NCBI RefSeq assembly: GCF_037893015.1
Contig: NC_133658.1
Coordinates: forward strand, 883,865,038-883,929,037
Reading direction: 5' to 3'
From: Macrotis lagotis
Lineage: Eukaryota; Chordata; Mammalia; Peramelemorphia; Peramelidae
DNA length: 64,000 nucleotides
Shown: positions 36,001 through 52,849 of the stretch, one piece after another
Position numbering within the stretch: the first letter of the stretch is position 1
Layout of the letters: each line of letters starts with the position of its first letter
The notes under the pieces: model-generated
Databases searched by the model: none
What the model saw: only the letters and a program-made list of their open reading frames with translations
Told to the model about the DNA's origin: nothing
Program-made: the position numbers and the translations under genes

Positions 36001-38594
36001 ATGTTTCTAAAGGCCTCCTTTAATCAAGGAAAATGTCCTAGATCTCCCCCATGTTTTTCAGTCTGGTCATGGTTGACCATTAGTGGTTTCTGGAACCCTT
36101 TGGTACCTGTTCTCTTTTTTAGTTCAAGAGTCCTTGGTGTCTGAGGAAATCATGCACAATCTGGACACATGTGAGATCACAGTGATAGGCGAGGAGATGA
36201 ATCCCGATCAAGAAAGTTTGGAGGTGGATCTGGCTCGCCTGCAGCAGAAGGGCATCGAGATGAGCAGCTCCAACCTGGGCGTCATCATCACAGGTGAGGG
36301 AGGCGCCAAGCTGGCTGGTGGGGCCAGTCAGGGGTTTCCTCTTCTCCTTCTGCCTCCCCCCGTTTGATTCTCTGATATGACCCCATCCTGCTGTAGGGGC
36401 TTGGGGAAGTCAGGAGACATCTCTATAGAAATGTTCCTCTCAGGAGGAAGATGTGCTCAGGATTTACTGTGGCATAAAAAGACTGCCCAGGTGTGGCCAA
36501 GGAGGCAGGCCTGCTTCTCCGTGCTCTGGGCTGAGGCCTGGCATCCTGCTTGCTCTGGAAGCTCTCCACTGGGGCTCCTTTGGGATAGGAAAGCTTCCCA
36601 GCTGGCTTGGCTGTGATAGGGAACTTTTCTAACCCCCCCCCCCCCAGGTGTGGACACCATGGCCAGCTATGAGGAGGTCCTCCATCTGGTGCGTTACCGC
36701 AACTGGCACGCTTCCACAGCTGTGCTGGACAGGAAGTTCAAGCTGGTGTGCTCCGAACTGAATGGGCGCTACGTCAGCAATGAATTCCAAGTAGAGGTGC
36801 GTGTCCACGATGGCGGAATCTGAGGGGCCCTGATCTCTTAGGCCTGTCCTGGGCCAAGTCAAGCATTTCTTCTTTCTGTAGCTAGTCTCAGCCGCAGGGG
36901 AGGGAGGAAAGGCAGCTGACAGAGCCTAGGGCCTGGGGCCTTGGATCCCTGTGGTTTCTGATCTGGCATGTGAGAGGATGAGGGTATGAATGATGTCATG
37001 GGAAGAAATACGCAGAGGAAGGGACAGGCCTCTGTGGATCAGTCATCTGATTGGTCAGAGGCCCAGGGCTGACCCTCTTGCCTTCTTGGGAACACTGTAG
37101 CAGATACCAGTTTCTGAAGAGGGACTTGACCGGGTACCAAACTATTAACTTGGTTGTTTTTGGGAAGGCAGCCAGACTTGGCCAGTTTTCTTATTAGATG
37201 ATCTTGTCCCCTTAAGAGGAGGTGACCAACTGGCTTTGTGCAGGCAGCTCTTCTGTAGGCCGGAATATCATTGAATTGAGGGATTGTCTCAAGTCAAGGC
37301 ACTTCTGGAGGAAAAATCAGGCTCTGCAGATCCCTTGGCTCCATTTCCTTCTGCCTGAGAAGCCCAGGCTCTGGCAAAGCCCTTCTTTGTCTTTCATAGG
37401 TGAGCGTCATTCACACGGCCAACCCAGTGGAACATGCCAACCACATTGCAGCCCAGCCTCAATTTGTCCATCCTGTGCATCATTCGTTTGTCGATCTGTC
37501 TGGCCACAATCTAGCTAATCCCCACCCATTTTCAGGTAAGGGGCTTGGTCCCACTCTCTTTCCTTAAGCGTGTTGATTGGGCTGTTTTATTTCTGCTGCC
37601 CTTCTATCCTCTTCCTGGGATCTTTGGGCCAGATTTAGTATCTGCTTTTGACCTGGGGAGTTGAAATCCCTCTGTCTCAAGTTATTTTAAGTTTAAAATG
37701 ATCTCACTTTTCTCTTTTATCTCCCAGTCGTTCCCAGTACAGCAACTGTTGTGATTGTGGTATGTGTTAGCTTCCTTGTTTTCATGATCATCCTTGGAGT
37801 GTTCCGGATCCGCGCTGCACATCAGCGAACTATGCGGGATCAGGACACAGGGAAGGAGAACGAGATGGATTGGGATGACTCTGCCTTGACCATTACAGTG
37901 AACCCCATGGAGGTAGGCTCGGACCCAGCGGGCAGCCCATCTGTGCTTGTGCTCAGGCAACAGCAGGCAGGAAAATGACTTCTCCACCATATCTACATTT
38001 CTAAAAAGCTTGGGAAATGTAGGCCCATAGTCAATTGATTTCACACAATCCAGATACACACACAGATGTGACTCAGCTTGCCCTGTTTGTTTGCAGCAAT
38101 GCGTGTCCTCCTCTTCGGTGGGTGTGAGGTTTTCCCTTCCTGTCTCTTCTGCTTTGCATGTAGCTTGAACCCATTTTGTTATTTGAGGAGGAAAATTGAG
38201 CTTTTCGTCTTGGCTGGCTAGTCAGCTAAGATTTGGGTGATGTTTCTTGAGGCCGGGTCTGCTGGGAAGGATGTACCTTCTGGCTTGGGCAGGGGACCTT
38301 CCTTCTGTTTTGTCATGGTAAAACCGGCAGCTGGCTGGTCTTTGGGAGTGGGCAGACATGGAAGGCTGATTTCTATTTGTTTCTATTTGTCAGACCTATG
38401 AGGACCAGCACAGCAGTGAAGAGGAAGAGGAGGAAGAGGAAGAGGAAGAGAGTGAGGATGGTGAGGAAGAAGATGATATCACTAGCGCAGAGTCTGAAAG
38501 CAGCGAGGAAGAAGAAGGGGAGCCTGAAGAAGATCAGCAGAATGTTAATAGGCAGCAGCAGTTAGAATGGGACGACTCTACCCTCAGCTATTGA
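13421..38594 (+). CDS. CLSTN1: Calsyntenin-1, exons 3-19 (5' exons outside window)
   Basis: Type I membrane protein of the cadherin superfamily, found in neurons and secretory vesicles; it links cargo to kinesin-1 light chain and is shed by proteolysis. Seventeen exons read in frame: 13421-13450, 14613-14808, 16544-16752, 17853-18002, 18140-18325, 20619-20867, 23086-23207, 28010-28172, 32009-32071, 33289-33440, 33907-34055, 34428-34654, 36123-36293, 36648-36796, 37400-37535, 37728-37912, 38394-38594. They total 2738 nt, and all phases close. Order of parts: two cadherin repeats, a LamG-like domain, a juxtamembrane ectodomain, one transmembrane helix, a cytoplasmic tail with two W-acidic kinesin-binding motifs (DWDDS, EWDDS) and a long Glu stretch. 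The visible 912 residues compare with about 910 for the same part of human CLSTN1 (981 residues, from memory). The exons for the signal peptide and the VNKHKPWLEPTYHG region were searched for by eye and not found. The match to human calsyntenin-1 is nearly continuous, so CLSTN2 and CLSTN3 are unlikely. Confidence 0.97.
14613..14808 (+). CDS. CLSTN1: CLSTN1 exon 4, cadherin repeat 1
   Basis: Reads EICGFKIHGQNVPFDAVVV and FTIQAYDCGKGPDG, almost identical to human. Acceptor TTTAG, donor GTAAGT, phase 1 in and phase 2 out. The first codon is completed by the G of exon 3, or of exon 2 if the microexon is skipped. Confidence 0.96.
14809..16543 (+). other. CLSTN1: CLSTN1 intron 4
   Basis: 1.7 kb. 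Contains a short MIR-like piece (about 15415-15470) and a possible copy of the diverged long repeat (about 16270-16440). Nothing else recognised. Confidence 0.7.
16544..16752 (+). CDS. CLSTN1: CLSTN1 exon 5, cadherin 1-2 junction
   Basis: Contains VHIQVNDVNEYAPIFKE, the calcium-linker motif (DVNEYAP, a variant of DxNDNAP) that closes cadherin repeat 1, then the start of repeat 2 with VEAVDADCSPQFSQICSYE. Acceptor TTTTTCAG, donor GTAAGG, phase 2 in and 1 out. An open frame runs on into the intron to 16973 but is not coding. Confidence 0.96.
17508..17658 (-). mobile_element. Marsupial tRNA-derived SINE
   Basis: Minus-strand copy in CLSTN1 intron 5 with a long T-run on +. 16-bp duplication TCCTTRAGTATTTCTT, one mismatch, at 17492-17507 and 17659-17674. 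Ends about 195 bp before exon 6. Confidence 0.92.
17853..18002 (+). CDS. CLSTN1: CLSTN1 exon 6, cadherin repeat 2
   Basis: Reads YLKNTETLSYEKEPQYKL then LTVTAYDCGKKRA and ISIKPTCKPGWQ. 150 nt, phase 1 on both sides. Followed by a short 137-bp intron. Confidence 0.96.
18140..18325 (+). CDS. CLSTN1: CLSTN1 exon 7, linker before LamG domain
   Basis: Reads WNKRIEYEPGTGSLALFP, then HIGKGCDRDTYSEKSLHRLC, as in human apart from a few changes. 186 nt, phase 1 on both sides; acceptor TTGTTCAG, donor GTAAGA. Confidence 0.96.
18326..20618 (+). other. CLSTN1: CLSTN1 intron 7
   Basis: 2.3 kb. Holds a MIR-like element (18540-18670) and fragments of the diverged long repeat (about 18845-18925 and 19860-20030). 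The rest is unassigned. Confidence 0.65.
18540..18670 (+). mobile_element. MIR-like SINE
   Basis: GACTCTGCCTCTGCCACTTA, TAAATCACTTAACTTCCC and GGCTTATCTGTAAAATAGGG are typical MIR core. Confidence 0.6.
20619..20867 (+). CDS. CLSTN1: CLSTN1 exon 8, start of LamG-like domain
   Basis: Encodes GTAELLPSP, LNWTVGLPTDNGHDSDQVF and a LamG strand with ISVWMRHGPGG. An N-glycosylation sequon (NWT) and a second one (NGT) are visible. 249 nt, phase 1 on both sides, donor GTGAGT. Confidence 0.96.
21495..21715 (-). mobile_element. MIR-like SINE, reverse
   Basis: On +: GGCTTTACAATTAATGATCT, ACAACAACCCTTCTCTGGG, TTTACAGATGAAAAAATGG, AATGACTTGCCCAGGGTCAC. Classic reversed MIR order. Confidence 0.65.
22502..22673 (-). 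mobile_element. Marsupial tRNA-derived SINE
   Basis: Minus-strand copy with a GTT-rich tail on + (22516-22530). Exact 15-bp duplication GGATTATTATTTCTT at 22487-22501 and 22674-22688. Confidence 0.93.
23086..23207 (+). CDS. CLSTN1: CLSTN1 exon 9, LamG-like domain
   Basis: Reads MNRHHYSLYVHNCRLVFLF, then QDPSEEKNYKPAEFHWKLNQ. 122 nt, phase 1 in and 0 out, acceptor TTTTGCAG, donor GTGAGT. Confidence 0.96.
24252..24405 (-). mobile_element. Marsupial tRNA-derived SINE, diverged
   Basis: Minus-strand copy with more changes than its neighbours (ACCTTAGCTACCCCC head on +). Flanks share TTAAATTYTT, a likely duplication. Confidence 0.85.
26953..27012. repeat. (GA)30 microsatellite
   Basis: Sixty bases of perfect GA in CLSTN1 intron 9, about 1 kb before exon 10. 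Confidence 0.97.
27300..27700 (+). repeat. Likely copy of the diverged long repeat
   Basis: AGTAAGAAGCTCACAGTCTG, GGGAGACATGTACACTTAGG, then GGTTGTGAAGACCTTTAAA and a GGGGATTATTGAGAGAGTGA end match the order of the family. Old copy. Confidence 0.45.
28010..28172 (+). CDS. CLSTN1: CLSTN1 exon 10, LamG-like domain
   Basis: Reads VCDKEWHHYVLNVEFPSVTL, then VTEDYPLHPSKIETQLVVG and ACWQ. 163 nt, phase 0 in and 1 out, donor GTAATG. It follows the largest intron between exons in the window (4.8 kb). Confidence 0.96.
28684..28926 (+). mobile_element. Longer, older marsupial SINE subfamily
   Basis: Starts GGGACAGCTAGATGGTGCAT and continues through TGCCTCAGTTTCTTCATCTG to CCAAGAAAACCCTAATTGGG and a GGTCACAAAGAACTGGA end. 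It has the head of the short SINE plus a MIR-like core and an extra 3' part. Confidence 0.8.
30294..30435 (+). mobile_element. Marsupial tRNA-derived SINE, young copy
   Basis: Head GGCGGCTAGGTGGCGCAGTG and B-box intact, A-tail. 13-bp duplication AAAAAGTYAGTAT at 30281-30293 and 30436-30448, one mismatch. Confidence 0.92.
32009..32071 (+). CDS. CLSTN1: CLSTN1 exon 11, 63-nt cassette exon
   Basis: Reads YSGNENDNETETEAVTVTSA, corresponding to human FSGVENDNETEPVTVASA with two extra residues. Good acceptor (TTCTACAG) but a poor donor, GTTGCT. Phase 1 on both sides, so skipping is frame-neutral. The human counterpart is a known alternatively spliced exon of CLSTN1 (long and short forms). Carries an NET glycosylation sequon. 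Confidence 0.9.
33086..33099. repeat. Poly-C run
   Basis: Run of about 14 C in CLSTN1 intron 11, 190 bp before exon 12. Confidence 0.85.
33289..33440 (+). CDS. CLSTN1: CLSTN1 exon 12
   Basis: Reads GELHMAQFFRGNLAGLMIRS, then VIDCLYTCKEGLDLQV. The end (ADSKGMK) is two residues shorter than the human LEDSGRGVQ. Acceptor CTCAAAG, donor GTAAAT, phase 1 in and 0 out. Confidence 0.95.
33514..33651 (-). mobile_element. Marsupial tRNA-derived SINE, diverged
   Basis: Minus-strand copy in the intron between CLSTN1 exons 12 and 13, starting 73 bp after exon 12. Head on + reads GCACCACTTAGCTGCC. No clear duplication. Confidence 0.82.
33907..34055 (+). CDS. CLSTN1: CLSTN1 exon 13
   Basis: Reads EANPSQSVLTLEGDDIEQFD, then HISYLNSRQFPTPGIRRLQ. 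149 nt, acceptor GACTAG, donor GTATGT, phase 0 in and 2 out. Confidence 0.95.
34428..34654 (+). CDS. CLSTN1: CLSTN1 exon 14
   Basis: Reads CFNEDACMSIPLVDGYVMVL, then HFARAASEFESAEGVSLF and ELRIISTITREVE. 227 nt, phase 2 in and 1 out. One of the most conserved ectodomain parts. Confidence 0.96.
34785..35700 (+). repeat. Best-preserved copy of the diverged long repeat
   Basis: TTAAGTGCTAGGGATACGG, CCTGACTTCCAGGAGTTTAT, ATAAATAGGAAATAAGTAAC, GGCTTTGAATGCCAAATAG, AGTGACATGATTGGGCTTG, AAAATCACTTTAGTGCCC and GGGCATCCAGTTTGAAATG in order. It fills much of the 1.47-kb intron between CLSTN1 exons 14 and 15. Confidence 0.65.
36123..36293 (+). CDS. CLSTN1: CLSTN1 exon 15
   Basis: Reads QESLVSEEIMHNLDTCEITV, then ESLEVDLARLQQKGIEMSSS. 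171 nt, phase 1 on both sides; acceptor preceded by a run of T, donor GTGAGG. Confidence 0.95.
36633..36645. repeat. Poly-C run forming the exon 16 acceptor tract
   Basis: About 13 C followed directly by AG and CLSTN1 exon 16. The whole near polypyrimidine tract is C. Confidence 0.9.
36648..36796 (+). CDS. CLSTN1: CLSTN1 exon 16
   Basis: Reads VDTMASYEEVLHLVRYRNWH, then LDRKFKLVCSELNGRYVSNE. One residue longer than human around HASTAVLD (human HARSLLD). The acceptor is a pure C run followed by AG. Phase 1 in, 0 out. Confidence 0.95.
37400..37535 (+). CDS. CLSTN1: CLSTN1 exon 17, juxtamembrane ectodomain
   Basis: Reads SVIHTANPVEHANHIAAQPQ, then FVDLSGHNLANPHPF. This is the region just outside the membrane, where the family is shed. 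136 nt, phase 0 in and 1 out, donor GTAAGG. Confidence 0.96.
37728..37912 (+). CDS. CLSTN1: CLSTN1 exon 18, transmembrane helix and first kinesin-binding motif
   Basis: Encodes the membrane span (ATVVIVVCVSFLVFMIILGV), a basic stop-transfer segment (FRIRAAHQR) and the first W-acidic motif, EMDWDDSALTITVNPME. This WDD motif binds kinesin light chain in the family. 185 nt, phase 1 in and 0 out. Confidence 0.97.
38394..38594 (+). CDS. CLSTN1: CLSTN1 exon 19, acidic tail, second kinesin-binding motif, stop
   Basis: Begins TYEDQHSSEEEE, continues as a Glu/Asp-rich stretch coded by GAG/GAA repeats, and ends QQQLEWDDSTLSY with stop TGA at 38592-38594. EWDDS is the second kinesin light chain motif. 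With the end of exon 18 it completes NPMETYED, the region that binds X11/Mint proteins in the family. Confidence 0.97.
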   Translation, partial: TYEDQHSSEEEEEEEEEEESEDGEEEDDITSAESESSEEEEGEPEEDQQNVNRQQQLEWDDSTLSY

Positions 38595-39067
38595 TAGCAG
38601 CCGTTCCTGCGTCTGCCTGTTTCTGCTTCAAAAGACTCCACTGTTGTCTCCTCCCTTGGTGTAAAAAATCATTTTGGCCAGTTGGCCCAGTGGCTCCCCT
38701 GCTGCCCCCACCCCTAGCCCCTGCTTGCTCTTGCGTGTCTAGGTCCCTCCCTCCCACCGACTGGATTGGGTGGTGGGGTTTTTTCCACGCTACGTGAGGC
38801 CCTACCTGACCCTGTCTCCTTCGTCATCCCCGCCCAGCTTTCCTGATGTGCACCCGGTTGTTCAGGCTCCGCTCTCCTCCTGTTCCTTCAGAGAAGCTGC
38901 AACAGTCTGACTTGTTGACAAAGGGTAAAACATTGCTCATTCCCATCCAGTGAACATTTTTCCTTTTTTTTAAAAAAAAGTTTTATTTTTTTCCAAATTA
39001 GTGCATGTGTAAAAAGTGGCAAGAAGGAGAGTTAATGTGTAGATGATTACCTTTTTGATATTTTGTA

Positions 39068-39073
39068 AATAAA
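39068..39073 (+). terminator. Proximal polyadenylation signal of CLSTN1
   Basis: AATAAA about 475 bp after the stop codon, followed by a T/GT-rich stretch (CCTTTTTTGTGATAGTGT). Use would give a short 3' UTR. Confidence 0.55.
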
Positions 39074-39624
39074 TGGAAATTCTGTTCTGTCCTTTTTTGT
39101 GATAGTGTAAACAAACAGAGGCTGGTGTTGAAGGTGAGGGATGGGGCTAAAGACTAGTTATGGGGCCCAGTTGTCTTCTTTTTAGGGAACAGTGAATGAG
39201 TGAGTGAACTAGTCTGTGGCTAAACAACCCACCGTGAAGACTTTGCCCCAGTCTCTGGAGCTTCTGCTGTCCTTAGTTCCAGGCTTGGTCCCCAAGCATT
39301 TCCAAAGGCGAGTTGGTCAAAAGCACTGCCTGAAGGCCATGGACCAACCCTGTGGGTGCTATGCCAAGGGCTTCTTCTTGGCCGGGACCACCCGCCTGCC
39401 TGATTGCTCAAGACTTGGAGACCTCTCGGGCCCTCCATTTTCTTTGGGAGTTCAACCTTTTTTCTAATTTGGGTGATGGGAAGGGTGGGACCTAGCTGGG
39501 ATCATCCTGATTTTATGCCCCCTGCTTAAGACCTGTATTTCCTTGTATAGTAGTAGCCTGGACTCTTTAGGCCTTTTTGTTGCTATTTCATAAATGTCTT
39601 TTCCCCCTGTTGGTGAAATTAGAG

Positions 39625-39630
39625 AATAAA
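39625..39630 (+). terminator. Middle AATAAA in CLSTN1 3' UTR
   Basis: AATAAA about 1.03 kb after the stop. The downstream sequence is not clearly GT-rich, so this is the weakest of the three signals. Confidence 0.3.
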
Positions 39631-40288
39631 TCATATAAACCAATTGTGCATAAAATTTAACACGTGGTCCACAGAGAACAGATGGCAAACTTAGGTCACC
39701 ACTGATCTGAGCACAAATCCTTGAACAAACAGCTGACAAGGCCAGTCTGGTTCTCTTAACTCTGACCCCTCCCTAAGGCTGGTGGGACAAGCTTGTCTGA
39801 ACATCCCACCCAAATTTGGCTCTGGGGACTCCAGTCCCCTTGCCGTCCCTCACACTGGGATCCTGACAAGGGTCTGCTCTCCAGGCCTGGAGGAAAAGAG
39901 AAGATGAACCTCTTGAGTTTGTTCACCTAGCTATGGTTTGGCTATGATGCCGACATGTTAGCAAAGGGCCTGAAACCCGTACAAATACTTTTTTTTAAAA
40001 AAAGAAATTTAAATGTAAAATTTTAGATTTCTAAAAGGGGGGGTGGGGGGGAATGATTTTGACTACTTTTCTGTGATAACATACCTGCTAGTTGCAAGTA
40101 AAATGGGGAAATTATGTCTAACAGTTGTCCTGTGTTACTATTGTGTAGATTTTTCCTTCCATATACTGTCAACTGTAGCTGCTGTATTTAGACTCCAAGT
40201 GATAAAGAGTAAACATCCATGCTGACGGGTGACCTTCTGGATATTGTGTATAGTGGTGAGAGCTCATTTCCGAGAGATTGTAAGCTAC

Positions 40289-40294
40289 AATAAA
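40289..40294 (+). terminator. Distal polyadenylation signal of CLSTN1
   Basis: AATAAA followed within 25 bp by a GT-rich element (GTCGGGTGTGAG). Cleavage is expected near 40305-40315. This gives a 3' UTR of about 1.7 kb. Confidence 0.7.
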
Positions 40295-40310
40295 TTTCTG
40301 ATTCTAAGTC

Positions 40311-40384
40311 GGGTGTGAGATTCTTTCTGAAGGCCATCCTTGACCCCCACCACCATGTCCCTGGGGGCTTGAGAAGAGACTGTA
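40311..40384. other. Intergenic gap between convergent CLSTN1 and PIK3CD
   Basis: About 75 bp between the inferred cleavage sites of the two genes. Contains the GT-rich downstream element for CLSTN1 at its left edge and a CCCCCACCACC stretch, which is G/T-rich on the minus strand, for PIK3CD. Confidence 0.5.
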
Positions 40385-40399
40385 GTGATGTAAAAAGGC

Positions 40400-40405
40400 T
40401 TTATT
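40400..40405 (-). terminator. Distal polyadenylation signal of PIK3CD
   Basis: AATAAA on the minus strand (TTTATT on +). Downstream on the minus strand comes a G/T-rich stretch (GGTGGTGGGGGT). Predicted cleavage near 40385, facing the CLSTN1 end at about 40310. Confidence 0.6.
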
Positions 40406-40911
40406 TTTTTTTTTAAAAATCTGCTTCTACCTCTCATTCCAAGGTTTCACAGACCACTTGTCTTACTTAACCCACAGTCACACACAAACACATCCTTCTA
40501 CATACAGAAATATGAAATGATTTAAAAAAATAGAAAATATTTCTTCAAACTAGGCACATACAGTCTGTACACTGAAACCAAGAATTGCTATGTATGTGCA
40601 AAGTTGTGCTGCCTCGAGCAGGGAAGCACACAAACCCGTTTAAATAAATAAAGTTCTAGTCTTGGCTTTTCCTATTTTAAAACAGGTGAGCTGGATGGGT
40701 TTTGTTCTGTTGTTTTTTTTTTTTTTTAATTTCACAATTTGCTTTGGAACAAAAGTGCAGTCAATTTGGACTCCAAATGGGACAGGGGCTGATTTCTGAT
40801 GGATCCAGACCCGCCCAGCAGTGGCAAATCTAACCATGCCCACCCGAGGCCCTTTTAGGTGGGCTTGCTGTACACAGGAGCTGAACTGAGAAAGGGGGCA
40901 GCACCTTGTTC

Positions 40912-40917
40912 TTTATT
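40912..40917 (-). terminator. Proximal polyadenylation signal of PIK3CD
   Basis: Minus-strand AATAAA about 1.4 kb after the stop. A possible earlier end to the transcript. Confidence 0.4.
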
Positions 40918-42318
40918 CAACAATGCACCTGGTCTAGGGAGAGGAGAGCTGTTCCTGCCTCTGACTCCCTTGTCACCTCCTTTTCCACCTTCCAAGGCCA
41001 GAAGAGGCCAGGAAGGCTTGGAGGTGATTCCCAGGCCTCAGCGGGAGTGATGCATAAACCATCCTCTCGGGAGCCTGGCCACCCACACTCAACCCACTCA
41101 CCACCTACAATCGGGAAGCTTGTTGCTGAAGGCATATCAGAAAAATGAAGGTTTTCAGAAGTCCCAGACCTGGACCTGGTCTGGGGAAGGACACGGTGAC
41201 AGGAAGCCTAGAAGCTCTTCACATGATTTCGAGGTTAAAAACCAAACAAACAAAAAACAAAAACATAAAAAACCCAGATGCTGCTCTCAGAAGCCGGCAG
41301 CAAGTGACTACGTTAAAACACACTTGTCCCATTCTCACCTCTCAGCTAACAGTGCAATCTAAGACAAACCCAATTGGTGTGATTTGTTTTTTAAACATGG
41401 TTGAATGATAAGCATTTAAAGACCACCTATCCCAACTGAAATCGGTTCAGGCAGTAGGCCCCGGTGAATACAATTCATAGTTTCCTATTACACTGGGGCT
41501 CGTCCAGGGAGCTGGTTCAGCTGCCCTCAGCTACAGACACAATCACTTGGCTCTGATGTACTAGACGGACTTTCCTTCTCACATCTAAAAAGAGCTAAAT
41601 TAGAAGATACACAGTGAGCATATCCCTGAATCCCGAGTAAAATGCAGTGGGCCTCAGCAGTCCCGGGCTTCTTCTGGGAGCCTGCCCAAGTCCTAGCAGC
41701 TAGTGGAGAATGTGCAGGTGCAGCAGGGATTTGCCAGGGCAGTCTCCTCGGGCCTGGCCATGGACGAAGTGGTGAGGAGATGCGAGGTGGTGAGTGGGGC
41801 GAGGCATCCTAGCTGCTTGGCAGATGCGGCGATGCCCTCGCTTTGGCGGGAGCCAGTGAAGGCGGTCTCAGAGGAAAGGTGCTCTCCTCCCGAGGCAAGT
41901 CCGCACTTACTCTGAGACCACCGGTGGGGAGGTCTTTTGGGCTCTGGGCACAGTGGATCCTCCATAGTGGGGCCCAAATGCCATCCCCTTTTTTTTCTTT
42001 TATCCCAAAACTTGAACTACTCTAAACTGTAAGTCTCCCTTTCCTTGCCCCACATGAGAACACATTTCAATTTGCTGCTTTTTCCTTTGTTCCTTATAGT
42101 TTCAAGTCATCAATAAATTAAATGCAGGAATTTCTTTCCATGTAAACCAAAGGCAATTGTGGAGTAGGTCCTTGCCCATGAGACGCAGCACAGGCTGCTT
42201 GGCTCCCTAAGAAACAGCCGAAGAAACAGCCGATGGTCCTTCGGCAGCAGCGAATGCCACGAGCGGCAGGTGGTCAGAGGGCCCCCGGCCACACATGAGG
42301 CCGGGGCTGGGGCCGCTG

Positions 42319-52066
<9,748 letters not shown>

Positions 52067-52406
52067 CTGTAGGAGAAGCAGGGAAATCAGCATCCTGGGT
52101 TCTGGGGGCCTGAAGAGCTCTGTGGAAGAATGTGCTTGGGAGAAAGCGCTCCAGGAGCCTACGAATCCTGGCCCAGCGAGGAGCCCCAGCTTCCCCTCCT
52201 GGAGCTGAAACACAAGCAATCCACCCTGCCCCCACCAGAGCCCCAGTCCCTGAAGCCATCCTTCTAGGAAGCCACACGGTATTGACACCACCATCTACCA
52301 TGCCGAAATTAATGAAGCCCAGAACCAAAAGCCTTGGCACCAAGTCCTTGACCCTGTCGGATGGTTTAACATTAGAAATGGATATTGGTGGCCCAGCACT
52401 GCTTTT

Positions 52407-52560
52407 TCATTCATTCATCCATCAACTGGTGTTCCTACTATGTTCATTCATTCACCAAAGGTACCTACTATGCTCATTCATTCATTCATTCACCAGGTTT
52501 TCTACTATGTGACTTTGTTCATTCATTTATTCATTCATTCATTGGTCCATCCATTCATTC
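52407..52560. repeat. TTCA-rich repeat with a longer period
   Basis: Clusters of TTCATTCATTCA separated by near-repeats of CCTACTATG and CACCAAAGGTA, so an expanded tetranucleotide with a higher-order unit of some 30-40 bp. Confidence 0.8.
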
Positions 52561-52680
52561 AGCTGCCAAGTATTTCTCCTGCTCCATGCTAAGATAACTC
52601 AGCAGTCCTGAATTGCATCTAGTAGGGTCAATAGATGGACTTCTTTGTTAGGGGAGTAAATTATTTAGCTTAAAATTCTT

Positions 52681-52849
52681 GCTTTTTTTGTTGTTCTGGG
52701 TTTTTTTTTTTTTTGCAAGGCAATGGAGTTAAGTGATTTGCCCAAGGCCACACAGCTAGGTAATTATTAAGTGTCCGAGGCTGGATTTGAACTCAGGTCC
52801 TCCTGACTCCAGGGCTGGTGCTTTATCTACTGCATCACCTAGCTGCCCC
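52681..52849 (-). mobile_element. Marsupial tRNA-derived SINE
   Basis: Minus-strand copy with a long T-run on +. Exact 11-bp duplication TTAAAATTCTT at 52670-52680 and 52850-52860. Confidence 0.92.

Larger units (their letters stand above)
38595..40310 (+). other. CLSTN1: CLSTN1 3' untranslated region
   Basis: About 1.7 kb of non-coding sequence between the TGA and the last polyadenylation signal, similar in length to my recollection of the human 3' UTR. It holds three AATAAA signals and no SINE. The end is inferred from the signal position, not observed. Confidence 0.75.
40385..42318 (-). other. PIK3CD: PIK3CD 3' untranslated region
   Basis: About 1.9 kb between the TAG stop and the distal minus-strand AATAAA, close in length to my recollection of the human 3' UTR. 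No SINE in it. The end is inferred from the signal. Confidence 0.7.

Noticed and set aside
36083-36367. 94-codon + strand open frame starting upstream of CLSTN1 exon 15
   Set aside because: It is exon 15 (36123-36293) extended into intron sequence on both sides. The TTTTTAG acceptor and GTGAGG donor set the real limits.
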